DNA of 64,000 nucleotides from Neurospora tetrasperma FGSC 2508. Its lineage: Eukaryota > Ascomycota > Sordariomycetes > Sordariales > Sordariaceae. Under the pieces are notes generated by a model. The model worked only from the letters and a program-made list of their open reading frames with translations, was not told the DNA's origin and searched no databases. Of the stretch, positions 55,657 to 64,000 are shown in pieces (the first letter of the stretch is position 1; every line of letters begins with the position of its first letter). The stretch lies in the NCBI RefSeq assembly GCF_000213175.1, contig NW_009799099.1:3315599-3379598 (forward strand). The letters run 5' to 3'. The translations under genes and the position numbers were made by a program.

Positions 55657-57250
55657 TTACTTCCTCAACTTCAACCCAACCTTCAACCCAAGCGGCTTTC
55701 TCAAGAACCCCTCTCTAGTGTCCATGTAGTCCTGCAGCAGCTTAACCTCATACCTCCTCGCCCATGTAGCCACAATCAACTTCATCTCCATCTCCGCCAC
55801 ATTCCGTCCTACACAAGAACGGGGTCCATGGCTAAAGGGAATGAACGCGTTCTTCTGCCTCGATGTCAACCTCTCCCATCTCTCCGGCTTGAACTCATCC
55901 GCATCGGGGCCCCAGATCTCCTTGCTGTGGTGGATGCTATACGTGGGCACAGACAGAACGGTTCCCGGAGGGAGGTAGTACCCCTGGATGTGCACGCCCT
56001 GGGCGGCGTCGTGAGGGATCTGGCGGGGGAGACCGATGCCGGAGGTGGAGTGGAAGCGCAGGACTTCGTTGATGACGGCTTCCAGGTAGGGCAGCTCCTT
56101 GACCATGTCATAGGTGGGCACGTCGACTTCGGGGGGAATGTTGGCGTCGAGCTCGGCTTGGAGCTTCTGCATCACACCGGGGGTGCGGACGGCGTGGAAG
56201 AGCAGAGCGCAGGACGAGTTGGAGGTGGTGTCGGAACCGGCGATGAGTTGGGTTAGGGCTTCGGCAGTGAGTTCTTGGCGCCCGAGAGGCTCGCCCTTTT
56301 CGTCGCGGCCTTCCATCAGGCGCTGGAGCAGGTCCTTGCGGGTGACCGGGGGAGGATTGTCGAGGCGGGACTTGACGCAGGCGATGGCGATGCCCGCGAG
56401 GTTCTCGACCGCGGCGAGGCCCTTGGTGAAGAAAGGGTCGGGCAGGTACTTGGCAAAGGGCTTGAGGGCGGGATGGATGCCGAGCGTCGCGGACACCTCA
56501 CCGCGGCGGTTGAGAATCTCGATGGCAGGGGCGTAGATGGGAGCAGCGTCAGGGGACGAGCGGATCTCAGCCATGTCGGCACCGGAGGAAAGCATGCCGA
56601 AGGGCTGGCCGAAGGAGAGATCACCAATGACGTCGAAGGCAAGGTAGTTGAACCACTCGAGGCAGTCGAGATGGGCGGCCTTGTCGGGGTTCTTGGAGTT
56701 CTTGATCATACTGTCCCACTGCTTGACAAAGAGTTCAAGGTTGGAGTGCATGTAGGGCTCGAACTGCTGAACGGACTTGGCAGAGAACGTATGGGAGACA
56801 ATCTTGCGCTTGCGCGTGTGCTCGGCGCGGTCGCGTGTGTTGAAGAGACCTCGGCGAATGCTGACGAAGGCATCGTAGAACTCGCTATGAACTGTTAGCA
56901 AGACAGGGGTCGGTGTTCGTCGAATCGATGTGGGAGACTTACGACTTGAGGAAGCCGTTTCCGTGGCCGTAAATAGTGGGAATGGCAGCGTCATCGCAGA
57001 TACTGACGTGGTTGGGCTGGATACGAACAACGGGACCCAGCTTCTTGTGAAGCTCATCTACTCTTTGGTATCTGTTACCTCTCCGACATACCGACAGGAG
57101 CCAGAGATCCGTGAACTGGGCTGGGAAGGGAGAGGGAATCTTGCGCAGAGCGCTATATGTAACGAAGTAGGGGACAAGATAGTAAAAGGCAACGCCCGCT
57201 AATAGGACGACGGGCGCCCATGGGGACATGAGAAGGCTGATGATGGCCAT
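55657..57250 (-). CDS. Cytochrome P450, CYP53-like (probable benzoate 4-monooxygenase)
   Basis: Two exons (56943-57250, 55657-56884) give 511 residues; the intron (GTAAGT...TTCATAG) joins in frame at GFLKSEFYDAF. An N-terminal membrane anchor (MAIISLLMSPWAPVVLLAGVAF) targets the ER. P450 signatures are the I-helix AGSDTTSNS, the K-helix EVLR, PERW, and the heme loop FSHGPRSCVG with the axial Cys460. The segment IPTIYGHGNGFLKSEFYDAF and the overall length fit the CYP53A family, which para-hydroxylates benzoate and feeds the beta-ketoadipate route, detoxifying plant aromatics with the NADPH reductase as partner. An upstream in-frame ATG at 57325 would add 25 residues but lies only about 33 bases after a TATA box, so the later ATG is preferred. 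The CYP53 assignment is from overall recognition, not alignment. Confidence 0.88.
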
Positions 57251-57357
57251 CTTCTTCCGAACCTCGATGGCTGAGCAGTTTGGTTCTGGATGAGTCAGAG
57301 AGAGCGGGTCGAGGGAGTGAAACATAAGTTGAGAGGAACCGGGCTGAGGCTGATATG

Positions 57358-57364
57358 TTTTATA
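57358..57364 (-). promoter_or_regulatory. TATA box of the P450 gene
   Basis: TATAAAA on the minus strand, 108 bases before the preferred ATG. Confidence 0.5.
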
Positions 57365-57502
57365 AGTACCTCTCTACACAGCCAGGCATGTGTACTTGAG
57401 GCTGTAATACCAATATCAATATGGCGCTAGTCCGTCCGGGTTTGGCTCAGGACGATCAGCTACGGTGCGCGTATTGGAGATTTCATTGCAGCTCGGCCAG
57501 GT

Positions 57503-58702
57503 TTATTTCGCATTGTCTTTCTCTGCTTCATGTTTGTCTCTGTGATTTTCTCTATTGGTTATGAACCCCGCGTTGACTCCGCGACCATAAATCTGCCCGG
57601 AGTGTGGGCAACCGCCTGGACCGCGCTCCACCACTTCTCTACGGAGATGGCCGGGGCTCGGTCGGGTGGTGGAACCGGCTGTGGAAATCTTTTCGCGGGG
57701 AACAGAGCCAAGCACGGTTACTGAATGTTGACGTTTCTTGTTGCCAGCAAAACACAACCCTCCACCAGGAGCGCATCCCGCTTGTGAGCGAAGAAAATGA
57801 AGCAAATCGACTTCGTAATGGCAGGTGGAGGTAAGCTCATTCGGCCCTTTCGGTCGGCATCTGTTCCCCATCAATGACGCTACCAACATCGTTCGCGGTA
57901 AATCACCCGCCGGCCGCCATAGCCCGGTGCTCGACATCGGTAACTCCACCCGATTCAAGTACTCGAGCTTCCACCCCACTGGAGAAGTTGGTGCTGTTTT
58001 GGGGTAATGGGGCCCTTTCAGGGACCGCACTTGGACGTTAGGGTCGTCCAAGGCGGTTTTTGCCAAGCCGGCCGAACACACGGCACGCCGTCCGCGAGGC
58101 CCCGGTCCCCCAACGAGCTGAACATGGCGGTGCGGGGACTGCCGTACCCCATCGACCCCAATTTCAACCCGGCAGTGGAAAGCGGCAAGAAGTTTATTTG
58201 TGGGAGAGAGAAAGCCGGTGGGATCGCTGGGATGATCATGTTTTCCTCGGCGCTCTGACGCTGCCAACCTACGACTCCTGCATAGGGATCTTAGATCTAT
58301 ACTGTCTGCGATCCTGAGCCGCATGATTTGCCGCGCGAGAGAGAATGTGATGGAGTATAAGGTGATGTATATGCAGCGGTGGCAGGGGTTTGCCTCCATT
58401 TTCAGCCTCTCGGTTGTGTTGGACGGATGTTGCAATACTGGGTGGCAGGTGGTGCTGATGTTGATCTGCGAGATGCCGCACCGCATGCTCGAGAGTTTTG
58501 GAGGGGTGTCACATCCAGCGTCTACCTTCAAAGTTTCTCTCCTGTTTGATGCGCGATTCCTCGGTAGGATGATCATCGCCCGAGATGCATATGTCACACG
58601 AGACACAAAAGACATTACATATCCAATTCCACAAGGGAACAGCCGTTCATATTTCCCGACCTGGGTGCTCCCCGCATCAACAGCCGTTGTACACCATTGC
58701 AT
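57503..58702 (-). CDS. Long open frame of unknown status (399 codons)
   Basis: An ATG-started frame of 399 residues with no stop. At about 50% GC such a length is rare by chance, so it deserves listing. The product (starts MQWCTTAVDAG) is rich in Arg, Ser, Pro and Cys with no domain, signal peptide or membrane segment, and I see no clear codon bias. It lies upstream of the P450 gene on the same strand and may simply be noncoding. Confidence 0.2.
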   Translation of the reverse strand: MQWCTTAVDAGSTQVGKYERLFPCGIGYVMSFVSRVTYASRAMIILPRNRASNRRETLKVDAGCDTPPKLSSMRCGISQINISTTCHPVLQHPSNTTERLKMEANPCHRCIYITLYSITFSLARQIMRLRIADSIDLRSLCRSRRLAASERRGKHDHPSDPTGFLSPTNKLLAAFHCRVEIGVDGVRQSPHRHVQLVGGPGPRGRRAVCSAGLAKTALDDPNVQVRSLKGPHYPKTAPTSPVGWKLEYLNRVELPMSSTGLWRPAGDLPRTMLVASLMGNRCRPKGPNELTSTCHYEVDLLHFLRSQAGCAPGGGLCFAGNKKRQHSVTVLGSVPREKISTAGSTTRPSPGHLRREVVERGPGGCPHSGQIYGRGVNAGFITNRENHRDKHEAEKDNAK

Positions 58703-59151
58703 TGCAACCGGTTGGGTTCAACAAAGAATGTATAATGATATCAGGAACAGCAATTCAGCTTCTTCCGAGACAGAAAACCGGTTTGGTTGGCCTCATAAGA
58801 AACATCTTTAGTGCTACACACAAAGACAAAGAGGAAGACGACGCTCATCCCAATGCGACACACGGAAATGATATACAAAAAGTCCAGGATCTTTGGCTTG
58901 ACTGACCTGACCCAGCAAAAGTATGTCGTTGCTTCTTTACAGTTGTACACAGCTCTCGATTACGTGGTAACATCATCTCCCGCCCCTTAACGCCAGCGCC
59001 ATGCATGCCTGGGAGAAAAGCAAGATATCGCCTCTGACGATTACAATTAAGTGTATGTATTAAGCATGCCACCCAGCATCTGTGGAACTGGGGGTCGTTG
59101 GCTTTTGTCGCCAAGGCTCGCCCAACAGGATAGTGGCCCGATCGCGGACCG

Positions 59152-61752
59152 TCAACGCAACATATAAGAAAGGTCTGGTAGACCGTCAAGAATTGAGCTG
59201 ACCGTGACTTCGTCTCCTGTTGGCTCGCCCTGTTGTAGATCGCCGGTTGCCTGTGTTGGTGTCATTTGGCGGGCGATGGGTGACGATACCGCCGGTGAAA
59301 TCGTGCCTTTTGCGGCAATGGGACTGCTGTTTCGAGTCATGGAAGAGTGCGGCGCGATGACTGACGAGGCGGAGGAGATGGGTGTAGTCACTCGTGATAA
59401 GTCGAAGGAATGGGTCGAAGAGCCAGGAGCCGTTGGGGTGAAAGAGGCGGCAATCATGGAGGATGGATGGCTTGGCGTTACTGAGGACTTCGTGGGACCG
59501 GTTTGTTGCTGGGACGGGGACTCGAAAAAGGAAAAGTCTGCTGATGCCCAAGGATCCGCTGCCGAAGATGTAACTGGGACGGTGGTATCATTTCCCGAGT
59601 TAGACGTGAGCGTGAGTGAGACTGGGACGTGGTCCGACTGGGACATGTACTCGGCTGTTGTTGTTCCTGGGGTTGGGCCACGAGTTGGAGTCAATGTTGA
59701 CACCGGTGAGTTGAAATCGGGGAAGCCGCCCACGGTTGCTTTCATCACCGATGGCGAAGAGACCATCTCTCCCCAGTCGTCATCATTATCCTCAGCGGCT
59801 GCCGTTGCGCTGATTGACGATATCCCGAGGTCCATTGGAGTCACTTTGAAAGGACCCTGAGCTGGTTGAGATGGTGTTAATGGTAGAGACGCGGTCAGAG
59901 GAGGTTTCCCAGCTGAAGCTGAGAAATCGCTACTCCAGCTGAATGTGGCAGCTGGCGGTAGCTGAAGACTCGCTGGTCGATGTGGCTGGATTTTGAGAGA
60001 GTTGACCGCAGTGCTGCCCAAGGGTGAATGATCCACAAGGCCAAATGCACTTGGCGGCTGGAGCGGTTGAACGGAGGACGGCCTGGTAGGCACAGTCCTC
60101 TTTCCAAAAATCGCATCAAGTGTAACTGGCTCTGCGGAAGAATCCCATCCAAACATGTTCTTTTGCGTCTTGGATACGCCTCCACCCAGGGAAACACGGC
60201 CTGCGATGGAGTCTTCCTCCATCCATCGGCGGACAGTCTGAAGCGTCTCCTGGCATACAGTTGACGTCGGCCATGCCACCCTTCTGTAATTTTCGTCGTC
60301 TCCTGCGTTGTGTTTTCGTGATGAGCCGAAACGAGATATGCGGTACCAGGCCTTGCGTTCTGAGATGCTGTTAAAGCTGTCGGTAATGATATGGTCCGGG
60401 ACATCGGCGTATGGGAACAGCGGCTTCATGTTGGTGGACGTTTCAAACATTTTGTCTACGTTTGACAAGTCGATATCAAAATTCAGGGCGCCGAACTTGG
60501 CTGCCAACTCGTTCATATGGCCTAGATGACTGCTCATCGACTGCGTTGGGGACGTCTTGGGGGAAGATCCGTGCTGCGAAGAAGGTTTTTGAACCTCTTC
60601 TGGCGTTGAGGGTGGTTCTGGGGTTTGAGAATTTGGTGGCTCTTTAACCTGGGCATCTTCGAAATCACCAAAATCTGACGCATCCTCCGAGACGTCGTGA
60701 TGATGGGGGCTCAGTGAGCTTTTGCTTTCTGCGCGTCGTATTACCGGAGGCTCCTGGCTCCTCACTTGTGCTGTTTCATCATACTCTTCCACCAGTTCCT
60801 GCACAATACTGGAAGATTTTCGTGCGAGGCGTGGTCTCGCATGGGAGTCGTCGTCGATGGAGGTGATGGGCGAATCTTGCCGTTCGTCCCCATGATCGGT
60901 ATCGTCACCAGAAGGGGAGGTTGAACGGGTCAGTAGACTATTGACAGTCGATCCCACGCTGATTCGTAATGAAACTTTCTGGACAACTTCCGCCTCTGTC
61001 TCTGCCTTTGCCCCAGGCGGCTCGCTCTTTTCTACTTCGCTTGTTCCATCCTTACAGGCATCCTTCTCTTCGTCCGCCCAATCGGGGTTTAGCTCAGATA
61101 GTTTCCCTTTGTCGACATCGTCTTCTTCTTCGGCAATAGACTGGGGAAGGTTGATCACCAAGCGCGGAGTGATGTTGTCGTCGTTGTGCGGCGTATGGGA
61201 GTGTTCAGCGGCCCATGGATCAGGGGACGGCTGTCGAAGTACGGGGGCGATAGGCGAGTTCGAGGATGCGATAGTGTCTGGCCAGGCGATCGGATTGGAT
61301 TTGGCGAACTCTTCGTCTCGGACAGATGCAGCAATACTCGGGCTGCGCGACCTGAAGCCGTTATCCCGCGAAGGTGCGATCAAGCTCGGACTCCGAGACC
61401 TCCAGCTATTCTCCCTCGACGGTGCGACAAGGCTAGGACTGCGAGACCTGAAGCCATTGTCTCGGGACGGTGCCGCGAGACTTGGGCTCCGAGACCGCCA
61501 TCCACCCATCCATCCCGACTGAGCAGTCGTCGTCTGTGTTGTTAATCCATCTGGGGCGGCCCAGCCTCCGAACCCATCTTCAGCGTCTGCCCACGGCGAA
61601 GGGGCCGTGATGGCGGGTAATCGCGGCGAGTTGCTAGCGGACAGCAAGGCTCGTTTGGGGGGCTCGAGATCGGATCTTCTTCTCGTCAAACTATGTCCGA
61701 GGTCTGTTGATGCGTCTGCGGTAGCCCATGGTGAACCCCATGGATCGTCCAT
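59152..61752 (-). CDS. Large disordered protein with DFGDF motif
   Basis: Single exon, 866 residues from the ATG at 61752 (MDDPWGSPWAT). Mostly disordered, Ser/Pro-rich. Four 16-residue tandem repeats (RSRSPSLxAPSRDNGF) occupy residues about 86-149. An acidic DFGDFEDA motif (360-367) matches the DFGDF type that binds gamma-ear domains of AP-1 and GGA clathrin adaptors, as in aftiphilin and yeast Laa2. A conserved block follows (about 430-545), with AWYRISRFGSSRKH and RRVAWPTSTVCQETL. A second acidic DNDDDWGEM segment is near 650. The N-terminal DPWGSPW and PWADAEDGFGGW also suit short adaptor-type peptides. The likely role is an accessory factor in endosome/trans-Golgi traffic; this is inference. 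Conserved fungal protein of unknown function otherwise. Confidence 0.8.
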   Translation of the reverse strand: MDDPWGSPWATADASTDLGHSLTRRRSDLEPPKRALLSASNSPRLPAITAPSPWADAEDGFGGWAAPDGLTTQTTTAQSGWMGGWRSRSPSLAAPSRDNGFRSRSPSLVAPSRENSWRSRSPSLIAPSRDNGFRSRSPSIAASVRDEEFAKSNPIAWPDTIASSNSPIAPVLRQPSPDPWAAEHSHTPHNDDNITPRLVINLPQSIAEEEDDVDKGKLSELNPDWADEEKDACKDGTSEVEKSEPPGAKAETEAEVVQKVSLRISVGSTVNSLLTRSTSPSGDDTDHGDERQDSPITSIDDDSHARPRLARKSSSIVQELVEEYDETAQVRSQEPPVIRRAESKSSLSPHHHDVSEDASDFGDFEDAQVKEPPNSQTPEPPSTPEEVQKPSSQHGSSPKTSPTQSMSSHLGHMNELAAKFGALNFDIDLSNVDKMFETSTNMKPLFPYADVPDHIITDSFNSISERKAWYRISRFGSSRKHNAGDDENYRRVAWPTSTVCQETLQTVRRWMEEDSIAGRVSLGGGVSKTQKNMFGWDSSAEPVTLDAIFGKRTVPTRPSSVQPLQPPSAFGLVDHSPLGSTAVNSLKIQPHRPASLQLPPAATFSWSSDFSASAGKPPLTASLPLTPSQPAQGPFKVTPMDLGISSISATAAAEDNDDDWGEMVSSPSVMKATVGGFPDFNSPVSTLTPTRGPTPGTTTAEYMSQSDHVPVSLTLTSNSGNDTTVPVTSSAADPWASADFSFFESPSQQQTGPTKSSVTPSHPSSMIAASFTPTAPGSSTHSFDLSRVTTPISSASSVIAPHSSMTRNSSPIAAKGTISPAVSSPIARQMTPTQATGDLQQGEPTGDEVTVSSILDGLPDLSYMLR
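61306..61497 (-). repeat. Four 48-base tandem repeats coding RSRSPSL units
   Basis: Residues 86-149 of the host protein are four 16-residue units, RSRSPSLAAPSRDNGF and variants (SLV, SLI, then a worn SIA copy). RSxSxS-type sites are good SR-kinase or 14-3-3 targets. Confidence 0.85.
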
Positions 61753-61800
61753 TCTGCTGTGACTATAAGGACCCAAAGACCTCTACTATGGCCCCAACGA

Positions 61801-62340
61801 TCATGTTGCGCGAATCGGGTGTCGACTATATGCAGCTAAGCATGTCGTGTATCCAATGTATTTCAATGTGTGATTCGCAAAAGGCGTCGTCTGGCGTGTC
61901 CCTGCGATCCAATTGAGTCCGGCCGTGATCGAGAACTCAAAAGGCGGGTGTTGTTGTGGACTGGCGAAATGGATGTTGACGGTCACATCGATGGGTTCAA
62001 TGCCTGGATGCCAAATGCACATGTCAGGGGGCCCAGACATCGGTCTGGTCTGCATCATGTCTATTTTGGAGTAGTGGCTTTTGATGGCCCATGCGCCGGG
62101 GTATCCGTAGCCTTTAAGAGGGCCACTGCTACAATTTATACCATCGAACCAAAATCCCTGCTCCAGGTCCCTGCTGAAGAAAACTTGGCTTGGCTGGGCA
62201 GACGGGAAGACCAGTGGGGGCCCCACCTGCTGATAAAGCACAGGCCGATTCGAGGCCGATTCAGGTGCATTCATCGCCCTTCTCCAACTTTCAGAAGGCG
62301 AAGATTCATCAGCAGCTTTACTATTTTTTGACAATGACAT
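61801..62340 (-). CDS. Hypothetical protein, divergent from cfd1
   Basis: ATG-started frame of 179 residues (MSLSKNSKAADES). No domain recognised; the middle part (FWFDGINCSSGPLKG, CIWHPGIEPIDVTVNIHF) reads like a folded, secreted-type or virulence-protein-like segment, but there is no signal peptide. It begins 106 bases from the cfd1 start, so the two would share a very short promoter. It may be a real gene or a chance frame. Confidence 0.3.
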   Translation of the reverse strand: MSLSKNSKAADESSPSESWRRAMNAPESASNRPVLYQQVGPPLVFPSAQPSQVFFSRDLEQGFWFDGINCSSGPLKGYGYPGAWAIKSHYSKIDMMQTRPMSGPPDMCIWHPGIEPIDVTVNIHFASPQQHPPFEFSITAGLNWIAGTRQTTPFANHTLKYIGYTTCLAAYSRHPIRAT

Positions 62341-62445
62341 CGCTCAACCCAAAACCGATTCACAAATTCCATATCAATCAAAACTCCAGCAGCTTAACTG
62401 GCGGTTGAGAGGACGTATCACGGGTCTTGGTTAAAAACAGTCAGA

Positions 62446-63448
62446 ATGTCTCTTGCCAAAGTCAAGCATATTGTCCTGGTATGCATCCCCGGTCATCCGT
62501 GGTTTTTTTCTACAGGCTGGACCCCGTCATCACCAAAAACATGTCATTGCTGACCAGAACACACAGGTCCTTTCAGGTAAAGGAGGTGTTGGGAAATCAT
62601 CTGTCACAACTCAGCTTGCTCTTTCTCTTTCGCTTGCGGGCCATTCGGTTGGAGTGCTGGACGTAGACCTCACAGGCCCCTCGATTCCGCGCATGTTCGG
62701 CATCGAAGATGCCAAAGTAACACAAGCGCCCGGTGGCTGGTTGCCTATCACCGTTCACGAAGCTGACCCATCTGCCGGCGTCGGATCCCTTCGCGTCATG
62801 AGCCTCGGTTTCCTTCTTCCCAAGCGGGGTGACGCCGTTGTCTGGCGTGGACCAAAGAAGACTGCCATGGTTCGCCAATTTTTGTCCGACGTGTTCTGGG
62901 ACGAGACCGACTATCTCCTCATCGACACGCCTCCCGGTACCAGCGACGAGCACATTTCCTTGGCAGAGAATCTGCTGCAAAAGGCACGACCAGGCCAACT
63001 TGCTGGAGCCGTTGTGGTCACCACCCCTCAGGCCGTGGCAACTGCAGACGTCAGGAAGGAGCTCAACTTTTGCACCAAAACCAACATCCGAGTCCTCGGT
63101 GTTGTGGAGAACATGTGTGGCTTTGTTTGTCCCAACTGCAGCGAGTGCACAAACATTTTCATGAGTGGTGGTGGAGAGGTTATGGCGAATGACTTTGGCG
63201 TTCGTTTCCTTGGCCGTGTTCCGATCGATCCTCAGTTTCTCGTTCTCATCGAGACAGGCAAGAGACCAACGTACCCAGCAGGCACCACGGTCGACGGAAA
63301 AGATATTTCGACTCCTGCTGGAGCTAGCACAAGTGAAGAGGAGGAGGTCAAAGATGGCTCGCGTTTGGTGCACAAGTACAAGGATTGCTCCCTTGCACCT
63401 ATCTTCAGCAAAATCACGGCCGATGTGATATCTGCTGTACAACAATGA
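62446..63448 (+). CDS. cfd1: Cytosolic Fe-S cluster scaffold Cfd1 (NUBP2)
   Basis: Two exons (62446-62478, 62567-63448) give 304 residues; the intron has GTATGC, a GCTGAC branch and CACAG. The N terminus is short, [23 protein letters not shown], so the deviant Walker A GKGGVGKS (15-22) comes almost at once. That short start, without the N-terminal four-cysteine motif of Nbp35, separates Cfd1 from Nbp35. The bridging-cluster CX2C is CPNC (Cys199, Cys202), and [14 protein letters not shown] and [10 protein letters not shown] are the switch motifs. Cfd1 with Nbp35 builds 4Fe-4S clusters for cytosolic and nuclear proteins. An acidic insert ([11 protein letters not shown]) near residue 268 is the only lineage quirk seen. 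Confidence 0.95.
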
Positions 63449-64000
63449 ATGGGATCTCTTCTCAGCCAAGGAGAACGACCAAAAGCTGAATTCTCTTCCA
63501 AAGACTTTCTCTCATCACCCTCCATCCAGGCTGGATCTTCTCCCGGTACCGATTCGCCGGACGAACGACTTGGTTCCGGCAGGAGCTCCATCATTGATGC
63601 ATGCACGCACGTCCAAGCTTGGGTTTACGCAACACAAGCATGCGCAACCACAAGCGACTGTTGCGACCCGATGGACCAAGTGCGGGTGCCGTGGGAAAGA
63701 GGGCCCAAAACCAACTTACGTTGCCTGAATTGGCACTTTCTTAGACAATCATTGCAGAAGCGAGACTACCACAGGGATATTTCTCGTCAGCAGCTGAGAC
63801 CTCCTTCATCAAAACCAATGTAACAACATCCTTGCTATCTCGGCTCCGGGATGAAGACAAACGACTTGAGTCGTCGCAGAGGGTCAGGGTCCTTACTACA
63901 CCCTTATTTTACGCCTTTCCCGCCTACGGACCTTCTGCGGCGCCTTCAAGACATGGATTGTGGATAAGGGATCATGGCTTTATATTGGTTGATTTGAAGC
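63449..64000. other. Intergenic, 3' side of cfd1
   Basis: No gene recognised up to the window end. Confidence 0.45.

Noticed and set aside
57251-57325. Upstream ATG of the P450 gene
   Set aside because: Only about 33 bases from the TATA box, too close for a normal leader, and the membrane anchor begins properly at the second ATG.
1-64000. CRISPR arrays, bacterial operons, LTR elements and dispersed 5S rRNA
   Set aside because: Looked for by eye on both strands; no repeat-spacer pattern, operon layout, long terminal repeats or 5S sequence was found.

Overview
The window reads as nuclear DNA of a filamentous ascomycete, most likely a sordariomycete. Genes are well spaced and carry short introns (about 50-90 bases, GTAAGT/GTATGT donors, CTAAC or CTGAC branch sites). 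Proteins are fungal types (Zn2Cys6 factor, CYP53-like P450, F-box/ankyrin proteins), and one tRNA has a canonical intron. One broken gene carries stop codons of the kind left by repeat-induced point mutation (RIP). Splice sites and starts below were set by reading both strands; nothing was run against a database.

Layout. Positions 1.2-5.7 kb hold conserved housekeeping genes: Mim1/Tom13 (mitochondrial outer-membrane biogenesis) divergent from the Cdc48 adaptor Shp1/p47, then the Rag GTPase Gtr1 (TORC1). Positions 6.8-11.2 kb hold one very large three-exon ankyrin protein with an unusual His/Met/Gln-rich C-terminal repeat domain. A Zn2Cys6 regulator (12.8-15.4 kb) is followed by 5.7 kb with no convincing gene. 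An MFS transporter of the vacuolar basic amino acid type and a secreted FAD-linked (berberine-bridge-like) oxidase sit together at 21-26.6 kb. Positions 28.7-33.1 kb hold a nucleotidyltransferase-fold gene with one in-frame stop, a metallophosphoesterase and a mitochondrial-type SDR.

Positions 35-43 kb form an accessory block: an apparently intact F-box/ankyrin gene, a paralogous F-box/ankyrin gene broken by three TAG codons and a frame break, and a small ankyrin relic. A FAD-dependent oxidoreductase (43.3-45.2 kb), an intron-containing tRNA-Gln and a Gly/Val-rich LEA-like gene follow; that gene spans an assembly gap flanked by poly-G. Positions 50-55 kb hold a GIY-YIG-fold relic, an RRM-like gene with a truncated tandem copy, and tRNA-Thr. 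Positions 55.6-63.4 kb carry a CYP53-like P450 (probable benzoate 4-hydroxylase), an unexplained 399-codon open frame, a large disordered protein with an adaptor-binding DFGDF motif, and the cytosolic Fe-S scaffold gene cfd1.

No CRISPR array, bacterial operon or whole transposon was seen. The best candidates for something new are the repeat domain of the giant ankyrin protein, the RIP-like decay of one F-box/ankyrin copy beside its intact relative, and the truncated RRM duplicate.
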